Below are positions 17,514-27,750 of a stretch of DNA of 64,000 nt, in pieces. The notes beneath the pieces are model-generated. The model did no database searches, was not told the DNA's origin, and saw nothing but the letters and a program-made list of their open reading frames with translations. The position numbers and the translations under genes are program-made. The stretch covers positions 310,001 through 374,000 of the forward strand of contig NZ_RXOZ01000011.1 of assembly GCF_003991205.1 (NCBI RefSeq). The letters run 5' to 3'. Each line of letters opens with the position of its first letter. The first letter of the stretch is position 1. Source of the DNA: Georgenia sp. SYP-B2076 (lineage in GTDB: Bacteria > Actinomycetota > Actinomycetes > Actinomycetales > Actinomycetaceae).

Positions 17514-17665
17514 GCGCGATTCGGGTTGCCGGCTGGGGGGCCGCACAGGTCCGTCCTCCACCCGGCGTGTGCAGGGTCGCACGAGGGGTGCCGGTTCGTC
17601 GGTGTCGCCCAGCTCCTGCTCGCCGAGGACCGCTGCGCCTGGCGGGCTGTGCGGCGCCCGCAGAG

Positions 17666-17707
17666 TGACACGTTGTGGTCCCCGCCGCGCCGACTGACAC
17701 GTTGTGG
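17666..17707. repeat. 13-nt direct repeat TGACACGTTGTGG, two copies
   Basis: Exact copies at 17666-17678 and 17695-17707, 29 bases apart, in the 246-base gap between the small SPOR-like gene and the end of panB. I see no gene in this gap. The repeat could be a transposon-end remnant or a protein site. Confidence 0.55.
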
Positions 17708-17759
17708 GGTGAGACCGCGGGCGCGGGTCGCGGGCGTCGACGTCGGCGGCCCGGCGACG

Positions 17760-18764
17760 CTACTTCTCGTACGTGTGCTCCGGCGCGGGGAACGTCCGCT
17801 CACGTACGGCTCGGGCGTAGGTGCGCGTGGCGCCGTACAGCGCCTCGCCGATCTCCCCGAAACGCTGGGCGAACCGTGGCGACCACGACGTCATGCCCGC
17901 CATGTCCGTCCACACCAGGACCTGACCGTCACATCCCGCGCCGGCGCCGATCCCGATCGTCGGCACGCGGAGCACCTCGGTGACCCGTTCGGCCACCGGG
18001 GCGGGAACCATCTCCAGGACCACCGCCACCGCGCCCGCGTCGGCGAGGGCATGCGCGTCGGCCACGAGGTGCGAGGCCGCCTCCTGCCCGCGCCCCTGGA
18101 CGCGCTTGCCGCCCAGCAGGTTCTCCGACTGCGGCGTGAACCCGAGGTGGCCGAAGACGGGGATGCCGGAGCGGGTCAGCAGCCGGACGTGCTCGGCGAG
18201 GTGCGCCCCGCCCTCGAACTTCACGGCGTGGGCGCCGCCCTCCTTGAGCATGCGCACGGCGGTGGCAAGGCATTGCTGCGGGGAGGCCTCGTAGGAGCCG
18301 AAGGGCAGGTCCGCCACGACCATGGCGCGGCGCGCGACCCGCGACACGGCCCGGACCGCCGGGATCATCTCGTCCACGGTCACGGGGATGGTGGTGGGGT
18401 GGGCGAGCATGTTGTCGCCGAGGGAGTCGCCCACGAGGAGCATGTCGATGCCCGCCTCGTCGAAAATCCGGGCGGTGAGGGCGTCGTAGGCGGTGAGCAT
18501 GGTCAGCGGCTCGCCGCGCTCCTTGGCCTGGCGGAGGTGGTGCACACGAACCCGCCGCGGGACGGGCACACCCTCCTGGCCCGGTAGCGCCCGGCCCGAA
18601 CCCTCCGCGTCGGCGGGCCCCCCGGCCGGTGTCGCGGCAGGCTCCCCGGCCTGTGCCGCCGCAATCGCGCCAGGTTGCGCCGCGGCAGACCCGCCAGCGA
18701 TCCCGCTGGCGGGTCTGCCGGCCGCCGGGCCGTCACCGGGTGCGTGGTCGGGGCTCTGCGTCAT
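17760..18764 (-). CDS. panB: 3-methyl-2-oxobutanoate hydroxymethyltransferase
   Basis: First committed enzyme of pantothenate synthesis: transfers a hydroxymethyl group from methylene-tetrahydrofolate to ketoisovalerate. [33 protein letters not shown] holds the Mg-binding Asp residues; [14 protein letters not shown] and [19 protein letters not shown] are all family motifs. The core starts near residue 65 of 334; before it lies a ~55-residue Ala/Gly/Pro-rich tail absent from most PanB. An ATG at 18776 is in frame, but the GGAG between the two ATGs places the ribosome site for 18764. It begins 14 bases after the nadE stop, so nadE-panB form an operon. Confidence 0.93.
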   Translation of the reverse strand: MTQSPDHAPGDGPAAGRPASGIAGGSAAAQPGAIAAAQAGEPAATPAGGPADAEGSGRALPGQEGVPVPRRVRVHHLRQAKERGEPLTMLTAYDALTARIFDEAGIDMLLVGDSLGDNMLAHPTTIPVTVDEMIPAVRAVSRVARRAMVVADLPFGSYEASPQQCLATAVRMLKEGGAHAVKFEGGAHLAEHVRLLTRSGIPVFGHLGFTPQSENLLGGKRVQGRGQEAASHLVADAHALADAGAVAVVLEMVPAPVAERVTEVLRVPTIGIGAGAGCDGQVLVWTDMAGMTSWSPRFAQRFGEIGEALYGATRTYARAVRERTFPAPEHTYEK

Positions 18765-18778
18765 CGTGGTCTCCATTT

Positions 18779-20593
18779 CTAGGGCGCGGTCCGCGTCTGG
18801 GGCGCGGGAACATTCTCGGGGCTCTGCGGGGCCTGAGCGCCGGGCGGGGCCTGAGCGCCGGGCGGGGCCTGAGCGCCGGGCGGGGCCTGAGCGCCGGGCG
18901 GGGCCTGCGCGCCGGACGGCACCTCGGCGCCGGGCGCGACCTCCGCGAGCTGCTCGCGCCAGCGGCTCGTGACGGGCAGGCGCCTGTCACGCCCGAACGC
19001 CAGCGCGCTGACCTTGGGCCCGAGCGGGTACTGCCGGCGCTTCCACTCGGCCCGGTCGACCAGGCGCAGCACGAGCTCGACGGTCTCGGCGTCGAATCCG
19101 GAGGCGAGCAGCTCGCCGCGGCCGAGGCCGCGCCCTACGTAACCCTCGATGACGTTGTCCAGCAGCGCGTACTCGGGCAGCGAGTCGGAGTCCTGCTGGC
19201 CGGGGCGCAGCTCGGCCGAGGGTGCCTTCTCGATGGAGGACCACGGGATCGGCACGGTCTCGCCGGCGGCCTGCGCCACCTCGTTGCGCCACCTGGCCAT
19301 CTCCCACACGCGGGTCTTGAGCACGTCCTTGATGGGGGCGAACCCGCCGACGGCGTCGCCGTAGATCGTCGAGTACCCGACGGCGAGCTCGCTCTTGTTC
19401 CCGGTGGCGAGCACGAGCGGGCCCTCGGCGTTGGAGATGGCCATGAGGATCACACCGCGCATGCGGGCCTGCAGGTTCTCCTCCGCGAGCCCGGACAGGC
19501 CCATCTCCTGCTGGAACGCCTCCACCATCGGCGCGATGGGCTGGACGCGGTAGTCCAGGCCGAGGCGCCCGGCGAGGTCCGCGGCGTCGTCCTTGGAGTG
19601 GCCGGAGGAGTAGGTCGACGGCATGGACACGCCCACGATGTTCTGCCCGCCGATCGCGTCGGCCGCGATCGCCGCGACGAGGGCGGAGTCGATCCCGCCG
19701 GAGAGGCCGAGGACCACCTTGGTGAAGCCGTTCTTGACGACGTAGTCCCGCAGCCCCGTGACCACCGCCGCGTACATCTGCTCGATGTCCGGCTGCTTCG
19801 GCGGCAGCGCGTAGCCGGCGGGTGCGAGGGGGGCCGCGCCGCCGCCGGGCAGCTCGACGACGAGGAGGTCCTCGGTGAAGCCGCGCGCCGCGGCCACGAG
19901 CGCGCCGTCGGCGTCGGTCACGAAGGAGTGGCCGTCGAAGACGAGGTCGTCCTGCGCGCCCGCGAGGTTGACGTAGAACACCGGACAGCCGAGCTGCGCG
20001 GCCCGCTCCGTCGCGAGACGGCGGCGCACGGCGCCCTTGCCGTACTCGTAGGGCGAGCCGTTGGGCAGCAGCAGCGCGTCCAGGCCCGCGCCGGCCATGG
20101 CCGCGACCGGGCCGCCGTCGACCCAGATGTCCTCGCAGATCGCCAGGCCCAGGCGCAGGCCCCCGACCTCGAGAACCACGGTCTCGTCCCCGGCGGCGAA
20201 GATGCGGTACTCGTCGAACACCCCGTAGTTGGGCAGGTGGTGCTTGGTGTAGACGCGTTCCACCGCGCCGCCGTGGAGCACCGCCGCGACGTTTGTGGGA
20301 CGCCCGTCGGGCGCGCTCCCGAGCGAGCCCACGACGACCGTGAGCGCGCCGTGGCCGTCCTCGGCCAGCTCGGCCGCGAGGCGCCGCAGCCGCTCGGCGG
20401 CGGCGCGCTGGAAGGAGCCCCGCAGCGCCAGGTCCTCGATGGGGTAGCCGGTCAGCATCATCTCGGGCAGGACGACGACGCCGGCACCGAGCTCGGCGGC
20501 GTCGGCGGTGACGCGGCGCACGACCGCGGCGTTGGCGTCGAGGTCGCCCACCGTGGAGTCGACCTGGGCGAGGGCGATGCGTAGCGGAGCCAT
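18779..20593 (-). CDS. nadE: Glutamine-dependent NAD+ synthetase
   Basis: Final step of NAD synthesis, amidating deamido-NAD with glutamine nitrogen; 604 residues. The N-terminal nitrilase-type glutaminase shows its triad in [12 protein letters not shown] (Glu), [14 protein letters not shown] (Lys) and [12 protein letters not shown] (Cys). The C-terminal synthetase has the ATP loop [18 protein letters not shown] near residue 300 and [18 protein letters not shown]. The last ~45 residues are a low-complexity tail of GAQAPP repeats encoded by 18-nt units. The open frame begins at a TTG two codons upstream, but TAGGGT six bases before the ATG at 20593 marks a leaderless start. Divergent from glnA2. 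Confidence 0.95.
   Translation of the reverse strand: MAPLRIALAQVDSTVGDLDANAAVVRRVTADAAELGAGVVVLPEMMLTGYPIEDLALRGSFQRAAAERLRRLAAELAEDGHGALTVVVGSLGSAPDGRPTNVAAVLHGGAVERVYTKHHLPNYGVFDEYRIFAAGDETVVLEVGGLRLGLAICEDIWVDGGPVAAMAGAGLDALLLPNGSPYEYGKGAVRRRLATERAAQLGCPVFYVNLAGAQDDLVFDGHSFVTDADGALVAAARGFTEDLLVVELPGGGAAPLAPAGYALPPKQPDIEQMYAAVVTGLRDYVVKNGFTKVVLGLSGGIDSALVAAIAADAIGGQNIVGVSMPSTYSSGHSKDDAADLAGRLGLDYRVQPIAPMVEAFQQEMGLSGLAEENLQARMRGVILMAISNAEGPLVLATGNKSELAVGYSTIYGDAVGGFAPIKDVLKTRVWEMARWRNEVAQAAGETVPIPWSSIEKAPSAELRPGQQDSDSLPEYALLDNVIEGYVGRGLGRGELLASGFDAETVELVLRLVDRAEWKRRQYPLGPKVSALAFGRDRRLPVTSRWREQLAEVAPGAEVPSGAQAPPGAQAPPGAQAPPGAQAPPGAQAPQSPENVPAPQTRTAP
18831..18920. repeat. 18-nt tandem repeat encoding GAQAPP at the nadE C-terminus
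   Basis: GCCTGAGCGCCGGGCGGG occurs four times without error (18831-18848, 18849-18866, 18867-18884, 18885-18902) plus a degenerate copy at 18903-18920. The repeats stay in frame within nadE, just before its stop codon. Confidence 0.95.
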
Positions 20594-20599
20594 GCGCAA

Positions 20600-20605
20600 A
20601 CCCTA
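20600..20605 (-). promoter_or_regulatory. -10 box TAGGGT of nadE-panB
   Basis: TAGGGT ends six bases before the nadE ATG at 20593. Confidence 0.55.
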
Positions 20606-20761
20606 TTGCCGCCGCGGTGCCCGCGCCGACGCGGTGGGTGCACCGTCGCCGCTGGTGTGGGCCATGATGGGACCGTGCGTCGCGGCCAGCCGCGCCATGA
20701 CAACGCCGGCCCGGGAGCACGCCCCCGGCCGGTCAGCACCCGCGTAGGTCAGGAGTGGTTG

Positions 20762-22099
20762 ATGGACAGGCAGCAGGAGTACGTGCTCCGGGCGATCGAG
20801 GAGCGCGACATCCGCTTCATCCGGCTGTGGTTCACCGACGTCCTCGGTGTGCTCAAGTCCGTGGCCATCGCCCCGGCGGAGCTGGAGAGCGCGTTCGCCG
20901 AGGGCATCGGGTTCGACGGCTCCTCCATCGAGGGCCTGACCCGCGTGTACGAGTCCGACATGCTCGCGAAGCCGGACCCCTCCACCTTCCAGGTGCTGCC
21001 GTGGCGCGGGGACACGCAGGGCACCGCCCGGATGTTCTGCGACGTGCTCACACCGATGGGCGAGCCCGCCCGCTCCGACCCCCGCAACGTCCTCAAGCGA
21101 GCCCTGGCGAGGGCCGCTGACGCCGGCTTCACCTTCTACACGCACCCCGAGATCGAGTTCTACCTCTTCGAGCAGCCCGCGACGCCGACCGGCCCGCTGA
21201 TCCCGATCGACAACGCCGGGTACTTCGACCACGTCGCGCGCGGCACGGGCCACGACTTCCGGCGCGACGCGATCACCACGCTCGAGTCCATGGGCATCTC
21301 CGTGGAGTTCTCCCACCACGAGGCCGGGCCCGGCCAGAACGAGATCGACCTGCGCTACGCCGACGCCCTGAGCACGGCCGACAACATCCAGACGTTCCGC
21401 ACCGTGGTCAAGGAGGTCGCCCTCAAGCAGGACGTCGTCGCGACCTTCATGCCCAAGCCGCTCGTGGACGCAGCCGGCTCGGGCATGCACACCCACATGT
21501 CGCTCTTCGAGGGCGACCGCAACGCCTTCTACGACCCCGCGGGGGAGTACCAGCTCTCCGGGGCCGGCCGGGCGTTCATCGCCGGGCTGCTCCACCACGC
21601 GGGGGAGATCACCGCCGTGTGCAACCAGTACGTCAACTCCTACAAGCGCCTGTGGGGCGGCGGGGAGGCACCGAGCTACGTGTGCTGGGGCCACAACAAC
21701 CGCTCGGCACTGGTCCGGGTGCCGATGTACAAGCCCGAGAAGGGTGGCTCCGCGCGGGTCGAGTACCGCGGCCTCGACTCGGCCGCGAACCCCTACCTGG
21801 CGTTCGCCGTGCTGCTCAGCGCGGGCCTGAAGGGGATCGAGGAGGGCTACGAGCTGCCCGAGGGCGCCTCCGAGGACGTGTGGGCGATGACCCGGGCCGA
21901 GCGGAAGGCGCTCGGCATCCAGGAGCTGCCCAACTCCCTGCACGAGGCCGTGGAGATCATGGAGGGCTCCGAGCTGGTGGCCGAGACCCTCGGCGAGGAC
22001 GCATTCGACTACTTCGTGCGCAACAAGCGCACGGAGTGGGAGGAGTACCGAAACCAGGTGACCGAGTACGAGGTGCGCCGGTTCATCCCGGCCATCTGA
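20762..22099 (+). CDS. glnA2: Glutamine synthetase, type I, GlnA2-like
   Basis: 445-residue glutamine synthetase-like enzyme, the length and neighbourhood of M. tuberculosis glnA2 (next to glnE). Active-site motifs: FDGSSIEGLTRVYESDM, HPEIEFYLFE, HHEAGPGQNEIDLRYADAL and GSGMHTHMSLF. The segment that carries the adenylylated Tyr in classic GSI reads SEDVWAMTRAERKALG here, with no Tyr at that place, so it should escape GlnE control. Whether the product is true glutamine synthetase or a related ligase is not certain; some actinobacterial GlnA paralogues use other amines. AGGAG lies six bases before the ATG at 20762. Followed by glnE 31 bases later in the same direction. Confidence 0.92.
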   Translation: MDRQQEYVLRAIEERDIRFIRLWFTDVLGVLKSVAIAPAELESAFAEGIGFDGSSIEGLTRVYESDMLAKPDPSTFQVLPWRGDTQGTARMFCDVLTPMGEPARSDPRNVLKRALARAADAGFTFYTHPEIEFYLFEQPATPTGPLIPIDNAGYFDHVARGTGHDFRRDAITTLESMGISVEFSHHEAGPGQNEIDLRYADALSTADNIQTFRTVVKEVALKQDVVATFMPKPLVDAAGSGMHTHMSLFEGDRNAFYDPAGEYQLSGAGRAFIAGLLHHAGEITAVCNQYVNSYKRLWGGGEAPSYVCWGHNNRSALVRVPMYKPEKGGSARVEYRGLDSAANPYLAFAVLLSAGLKGIEEGYELPEGASEDVWAMTRAERKALGIQELPNSLHEAVEIMEGSELVAETLGEDAFDYFVRNKRTEWEEYRNQVTEYEVRRFIPAI

Positions 22100-22130
22100 G
22101 CACCGGCCGCGCCGCGGGGAGGAGGAGACG

Positions 22131-25100
22131 GTGGCCCGAGAGATCACCCTCACCAGCGTCCTGCGCCGGTTCGGGTTCGTCGACCCGCCGCGCGCCGAGA
22201 GCCTGCTCGCCGAGGAGCCCCTCGCCGCGATGGTGGACGCCGCGCAGGCGGCGGGCTGCCCCCTGCCCGAGGCGCTCGGCGCGGCGGCGGACCCGGACCA
22301 CGCGCTGCTCACGCTCGTGCGCCTGGCCGAGGCCGGCGCCGCCCAGGGACTGACCGACGAGCTCACGGCCGTCCTGGCCGACGACGGCGCGCACCGCCGC
22401 CGGCTCCTCGCCGTGCTCGGGGCGTCCTCCGCCCTCGGGGACCTGCTGGTCGCCCGACCGGGCGACGTGGCGCTGCTGCGCGACCGGGCCGACGAGGAGC
22501 CGGTGCTCGACCTGAGCCCGGGCGACGAGCGGGCCCGGGCCCTGCGGGCGGTGGGCGCGGACCCGGAGGACCCGGTGCCCGTCGCGGCCCTCGCCGGGAC
22601 CGCGGGCGTGGACGCCCTGCGGCGCACCTACCGGCGCCGCCTGCTGGAGATCGCCGCCGCCGACCTGACCAGCCCGGACCCCCTGGAGGACTTCCCCCGG
22701 GTCGCCGCCGCCATCGCCGACATCGTCGGCGGGGCGCTGGAGGCCGCCCTCGCCGTCGCCCGCGCGGACCTGCCCGGCGGCGCGCGCGACGTGCGCCTCG
22801 CGGTGCTCGGCATGGGCAAGACGGGGGGCCGTGAGCTCAACTACATCTCCGACGTCGACGTGGTCTACGTCGTCGAGCCCGCCGCGGGCGCGGACGAGGG
22901 GCACGCCGTCGCCGTCGGCACCCGGCTGGCCACGGCGCTGTCCAGGGCGTGCTCGGCCCCGTCGGGCGAGCCGGCGCTGTGGCCGCTCGACGTGGGCCTG
23001 CGCCCGGAGGGCAAGGACGGCCCGCTCGTGCGCACGCTCGCCTCCCACGTCACCTACTACGAGCGGTGGGCCAAGGGCTGGGAGTTCCAGGCGCTGATCA
23101 AGGCGCGGCCCGTCGCGGGCGACCGCGCGCTGGGCGAGGAGTATCGCGCCGCGCTCGCCCCGATGATCTGGAGCGCCGTCGAGCGTGAGCACTTCGTCGA
23201 GGACGCGCAGGCCATGCGCCGCCGGGTCGAGGACCTCGTGCCCGCCGCCGAGGCGGACCGCCAGCTCAAGCTGGGCAAGGGCGGCCTGCGCGACGTCGAG
23301 TTCACCGTCCAGCTCCTCCAGCTCGTCCACGGCCGCACGGACCCCGAGATCCACTCGGGCACCACGCTCGAGGGCCTCGCCCAGCTCGCCCGGGGCGGGT
23401 ACGTCGCGCGCGACGACGCCGAGCAGCTCGGCCACCACTACCGCTTCCTGCGGGTGCTCGAGCACCGCATCCAGCTCCACCGGTTGCGCCGCTCCCACGT
23501 GGTCCCCAGCGGTGAGGCGGACCTGCGCCGCCTCGGGCGCGCGATCCATGCCGACGGCGTCGACTCCGCGCGGAGCCTGGAGGAGCGCTGGCGCCACGTG
23601 CGCCGCGAGGTGCGCCACCTGCACGAGGAGATCTTCTACCGCCCCCTGCTGCCGCTGACGGCGCGGCTGAGCGCCGAGGACGTCTCCCTGGCTCCCGCGG
23701 CGGCGCGCGCGCGGCTGCACGCGATCGGCTTCCACGACCCCGACGGGGCGCTGCGCCACATCGCGGCACTGACCGAAGGGGTCTCCCGGCGGGCCGCGAT
23801 CCAGCGGCAGCTCCTGCCGGTCATGCTCGGCTGGTTCGCCCAGGGGCCGGAGCCGGACTCGGGCCTGCTGTCCTTCCGCAAGCTCTCCGAGACCATGGGC
23901 TCGACCCACTGGTACCTCAAGCTCCTCCGCGACTCAGGGGCGGCCGCCGAGCGGCTCGCCCAGCTGCTCTCCTCGAGCCGGTACGTGGCCGAGGCCCTCG
24001 CGCGGCTGCCGGAGGCCGTCACCTGGCTCGACGACGACGCGGAGCTCGCCCCGCGGGGCGTCGAGGCGCTGACCAGCGAGCTCCTGGCCCTCCAGTCCCG
24101 CCGCCACGAGCCGGTCGAGGGGGTGATGGTGGCCCGCTACCTGCGCCGCCGCGAGCTGCTGCGGGCCGCGATCGACGACGTCCTCGGCGCGTTCGGCAAC
24201 GGGCCGGCCGCCGCGATGATCACCACGGCCGCGGACGTGGCCCTGCGCGGCGCGCTGCGGGTGGCCGCGGTCGAGGCGACGGCGGAGGCGGGGCTGGACG
24301 AGCCGCCGTCGCGCTACCTCGTGGTGGCCATGGGCCGCCTCGGCGGGGAGGAGATGAGCTACGCCTCCGACGCCGACGTCCTGTTCGTCCACGACCCGGT
24401 GCCCGGCGCCGACCCCGAGGTCGCGACCCGCACCGCGGTGGCCGTGGCGTCGAAGGTCCGTTCCCTCCTGGCCGAGACGGGGCCGGAGCCGGCCCTGGCC
24501 GTCGACGCCGACCTGCGCCCGGAGGGGCGCAACGGGCCGCTCGTCCGGTCCCTGTCGTCCTACGCCGAGTACTACGAGCGCTGGGTGGAGCCGTGGGAGC
24601 GCCAGGCCCTCCTGCGGGCCCGGCCCGTCGCGGGCGACCAGGACCTCGCCGAGAGCTTCGTGGCCCTGGTCGACCCGCTGCGCTACCCGGACATCGGGCT
24701 GACCGAGCCGGAGCTGCGCGAGCTGCGGCGCATCAAGGCGCGGGTCGAGTCCGAACGCCTGCCGCGCGGCGTCCCGCCCAACCGCCACCTCAAGCTGGGG
24801 CCGGGCGGGCTCAGCGACGTCGAGTGGACGGTGCAGCTGCTCCAGCTCCGCCACGGCGGCGCCGTGCCCAGGCTCCGCACGACCTCGACCATGCGCGCGC
24901 TGCGCGCCCTCCGCGAGGCCGGGATCGTCACGGCGGAGCAGGCCGGGCGGCTCGGCGCGGCCTGGCAGCTCGCGGCACGACTCCGCGACGCGATCGTGCT
25001 GGCCACGGGTCGCACGACCGGCCAGCGGATCGACGTCCTGCCGCACGAGACGGTCGAGCTCGAGGTGGTCGCCCGGCTCCTGGGGCACGAGCCGGGCGGG

Positions 25101-25178
25101 CGCCTGGACCTCGAGGAGGAGTACCTCCGCCTGGCACGCCGCGCCCGGACCGTGGTCGAGGACCTGTTCTACGGGTGA
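22131..25178 (+). CDS. glnE: Bifunctional glutamine synthetase adenylyltransferase/adenylyl-removing enzyme
   Basis: Adds and removes AMP on glutamine synthetase according to nitrogen status; 1015 residues, near the usual ~990 of actinobacteria. Two nucleotidyltransferase domains are visible: the first with VLGMGKTGGRELNYISDVDV near residue 225, the second with VAMGRLGGEEMSYASDADV near residue 730. Each is followed by an LRPEG(K/R)xGPLVR element and an LKLGxGGLxDVE(F/W)TVQLLQ motif, repeated in both halves. Its target is most likely the glnA1 product, encoded 6 kb away, since GlnA2 lacks the Tyr. GTG start with GGGGAGGAGGAG upstream, in an operon after glnA2. Confidence 0.95.
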   Translation: MAREITLTSVLRRFGFVDPPRAESLLAEEPLAAMVDAAQAAGCPLPEALGAAADPDHALLTLVRLAEAGAAQGLTDELTAVLADDGAHRRRLLAVLGASSALGDLLVARPGDVALLRDRADEEPVLDLSPGDERARALRAVGADPEDPVPVAALAGTAGVDALRRTYRRRLLEIAAADLTSPDPLEDFPRVAAAIADIVGGALEAALAVARADLPGGARDVRLAVLGMGKTGGRELNYISDVDVVYVVEPAAGADEGHAVAVGTRLATALSRACSAPSGEPALWPLDVGLRPEGKDGPLVRTLASHVTYYERWAKGWEFQALIKARPVAGDRALGEEYRAALAPMIWSAVEREHFVEDAQAMRRRVEDLVPAAEADRQLKLGKGGLRDVEFTVQLLQLVHGRTDPEIHSGTTLEGLAQLARGGYVARDDAEQLGHHYRFLRVLEHRIQLHRLRRSHVVPSGEADLRRLGRAIHADGVDSARSLEERWRHVRREVRHLHEEIFYRPLLPLTARLSAEDVSLAPAAARARLHAIGFHDPDGALRHIAALTEGVSRRAAIQRQLLPVMLGWFAQGPEPDSGLLSFRKLSETMGSTHWYLKLLRDSGAAAERLAQLLSSSRYVAEALARLPEAVTWLDDDAELAPRGVEALTSELLALQSRRHEPVEGVMVARYLRRRELLRAAIDDVLGAFGNGPAAAMITTAADVALRGALRVAAVEATAEAGLDEPPSRYLVVAMGRLGGEEMSYASDADVLFVHDPVPGADPEVATRTAVAVASKVRSLLAETGPEPALAVDADLRPEGRNGPLVRSLSSYAEYYERWVEPWERQALLRARPVAGDQDLAESFVALVDPLRYPDIGLTEPELRELRRIKARVESERLPRGVPPNRHLKLGPGGLSDVEWTVQLLQLRHGGAVPRLRTTSTMRALRALREAGIVTAEQAGRLGAAWQLAARLRDAIVLATGRTTGQRIDVLPHETVELEVVARLLGHEPGGRLDLEEEYLRLARRARTVVEDLFYG

Positions 25179-25203
25179 GGCCCCGGGAACTCCGGAGGCC
25201 CGG

Positions 25204-25668
25204 TCAGCGGAACTCCCGGGCCCGCCACCCGGCGTAGACGCTCTGCGCCTCCGACAGCACGCCCGGCGCCACGTGGGCGACGGGTACGACGTCGGCGAGC
25301 AACGGCTCGCAGTCCGCCCCGCGGCCGACGACGGTGCCCGTCAGCAGCCACGGTCGGTTGTCGTCCGACAGCAGGTAGGAGTACTGGACCAGCTGCCTGG
25401 CGATCCACGTGGCCTGCCCAGCGCGCCACCACGTCTCGGCGTGCAGCGGCCACGCCGGCAGCCCGGGCAGGGGGTAACCGCTCTCGCGGTGCCAGCCGCC
25501 GGCGGTCTTGTCAGCCTCGGGCCCACCGCTGATGCGGAGGAACACCTCGCCCAGCTCCCGCTGGACGGCCACGACGTCACCGAGGGTACGCGCGAGGCGC
25601 GGACCGTGCCGTTCCGCGCCCGAGTCTCCAGCTAACCAGCCGAGGTCGACGATGTCTTGCGCGCTCAT
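25204..25668 (-). CDS. Conserved hypothetical protein (possibly DUF6098)
   Basis: 154-residue soluble protein. It has many tryptophans (GGWHRESGYPLPGLPAWPLH, ETWWRAGQATWIARQL) and a conserved-looking LLTGTVVGRGADCEPLL; the combination resembles what I recall as DUF6098, but I am not certain. No catalytic motif or membrane segment is visible. The open frame continues to 25953, but the ATG at 25668 starts a protein-like sequence (MSAQDIVDLGWLAGDSG) and the upstream part has the composition of noncoding DNA. It is convergent with glnE, 25 bases away. Confidence 0.6.
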   Translation of the reverse strand: MSAQDIVDLGWLAGDSGAERHGPRLARTLGDVVAVQRELGEVFLRISGGPEADKTAGGWHRESGYPLPGLPAWPLHAETWWRAGQATWIARQLVQYSYLLSDDNRPWLLTGTVVGRGADCEPLLADVVPVAHVAPGVLSEAQSVYAGWRAREFR

Positions 25669-25992
25669 GGTGCTGTCCAATCCTGCGTGCCGATGACCCG
25701 ATGGTCTGATGTACCGATCGCTCGGTCGGCCGGGTCGAGGGGCACCCCGAAGGAACGGTCGGACGCGGCCTATGCCGCGGCGCTGGTCCGGCCCGGTGGG
25801 CCGGCCGACGCCGAGTGGGGCGCCTCGCGCCATTGGCCGAGACCTCGCATGCCAGCGTCCTTCCGCGCACCACCGTGGCGCCACCGGGATCAGGAGTGGC
25901 TGGGCCGCCGAGGGTCTTGGGCGGGTCTCGTTCCGAGAGTAGGGCCGGCCCACCGTCCTCGCAACGGCGGAGACCGTATCGAGACGTGCCGG
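25669..25992. other. 324-base intergenic stretch, no gene seen
   Basis: Separates the hypothetical gene and the GAF-ANTAR gene. Open frames across it are antisense shadows or lack protein-like composition. No hairpin terminator, RNA gene or mobile-element remnant was recognised. Confidence 0.6.
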
Positions 25993-26709
25993 TCAGATGC
26001 GCAGGCCCACGTGGACGATGGCCTCCGCGACGTCACGGACCTTGACGTTGTGGCTGCGGGCGTGCTGGCGGATGCGGTCGAACGCCTTCTCGACGTCGAT
26101 GCGTTGCGCCTCGGCGATCACGCCCTTGGCCTGCTCGATGACGATCCGCGAGTCCAGCGCCCGCTGGAGCTGCTCGTTGAGCTGCTCCTGCTGGTGGTAG
26201 GTCGAGGCGTTGATGAGGTACGCGGTCGCCATGTCGGCGAGCACGGCCGCGGCGTCCAGGTCCTCGTCGGGCCACGCGCGGGTGCCGGCGGCGTAGAGGT
26301 TCAGGGCGCCGAAGGTGTGCTCGCCCAGGCGCATGGGGATGCCCGCGACCGCGCCCATGCCCAGCCGCTCGGCGATGGCGCAGTACTCGGGCCACACCGC
26401 CGCGCGGTCCCGAAGATCGTGCACCGCGACGGTATCGCCGCTCTCGTACGCGGCGACGCACGGCCCCTTCTGGTGCTCCTCCTGGTAGCGCTCGAGGTCG
26501 CCGACCGCTTCGGGCACCGCCGTGACGAAGCGCAGGTACCCGTCCGTGGCGAGGGTGACACCGCTGCCGGCGAGCGCGAGCACGTCCGTGACCCGCGTCG
26601 CCAGGTCGTTGAGGGCGACGGTCGGGTCGTACGGGTTCAGCAGGGTGCGGGTGAACTCGGAGATCGTGCTCACGAAGAGCTGGTGGTCATACATCGGGGT
26701 CATCCCCAC
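25993..26709 (-). CDS. GAF and ANTAR domain RNA-binding regulator
   Basis: 238-residue regulator. Residues ~25-165 form a GAF sensor domain (PCVAAYESGDTVAVHDL, AGIPMRLGEHTFGALNLYA); residues ~175-235 are an ANTAR domain (RALDSRIVIEQAKGVIAE...VEKAFDRIRQHARSHNVKVRDVAEAIV). ANTAR proteins bind paired hairpins in mRNA and prevent transcription termination; GAF-ANTAR proteins are abundant in actinobacteria. No histidine kinase or target operon lies beside it. The GTG at 26709 is the longest choice; ATG at 26703 or 26694 are alternatives because no clear ribosome site is seen. CCACC-GGTA-GGTGG at 26719-26732, just upstream, is a possible operator. Confidence 0.88.
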   Translation of the reverse strand: MGMTPMYDHQLFVSTISEFTRTLLNPYDPTVALNDLATRVTDVLALAGSGVTLATDGYLRFVTAVPEAVGDLERYQEEHQKGPCVAAYESGDTVAVHDLRDRAAVWPEYCAIAERLGMGAVAGIPMRLGEHTFGALNLYAAGTRAWPDEDLDAAAVLADMATAYLINASTYHQQEQLNEQLQRALDSRIVIEQAKGVIAEAQRIDVEKAFDRIRQHARSHNVKVRDVAEAIVHVGLRI

Positions 26710-26832
26710 GGATTCACACCACCGGTAGGTGGCTGACCGGGGGACCCGAAGGCATGTAGGCGCCGAGGCTGTCTCCCACCCTACGCGCCCGGTATGGTGC
26801 CGGCGCCGCCTCGCGATGCGCCCTGGGGTGAA

Positions 26833-26865
26833 CCGCGGCCGGCCCGGCCCTCGGCCGGCCGGCGG
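26833..26865 (-). terminator. Possible GC hairpin after the ABC transporter operon
   Basis: Alternating GGCC-rich blocks on either side of a CCCTC loop can pair extensively, 22-54 bases downstream of the ATPase stop codon. Low complexity makes this a weak call. Confidence 0.35.
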
Positions 26866-26886
26866 GGCGCGGGATGCTCCGTGCGC

Positions 26887-27746
<860 letters not shown>

Positions 27747-27750
<4 letters not shown>

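Noticed and set aside
17526-18587. Plus-strand open frame across the gap and panB
   Set aside because: Most of it is antisense to panB; the part in the gap shows no protein-like composition and no start signal.
18831-18920. Regular repeats that could suggest a CRISPR array
   Set aside because: Units of 18 nt are contiguous with no spacers and remain in frame in nadE. No cas gene is present. The 19-nt array at 48871-48947 fails for the same reason.
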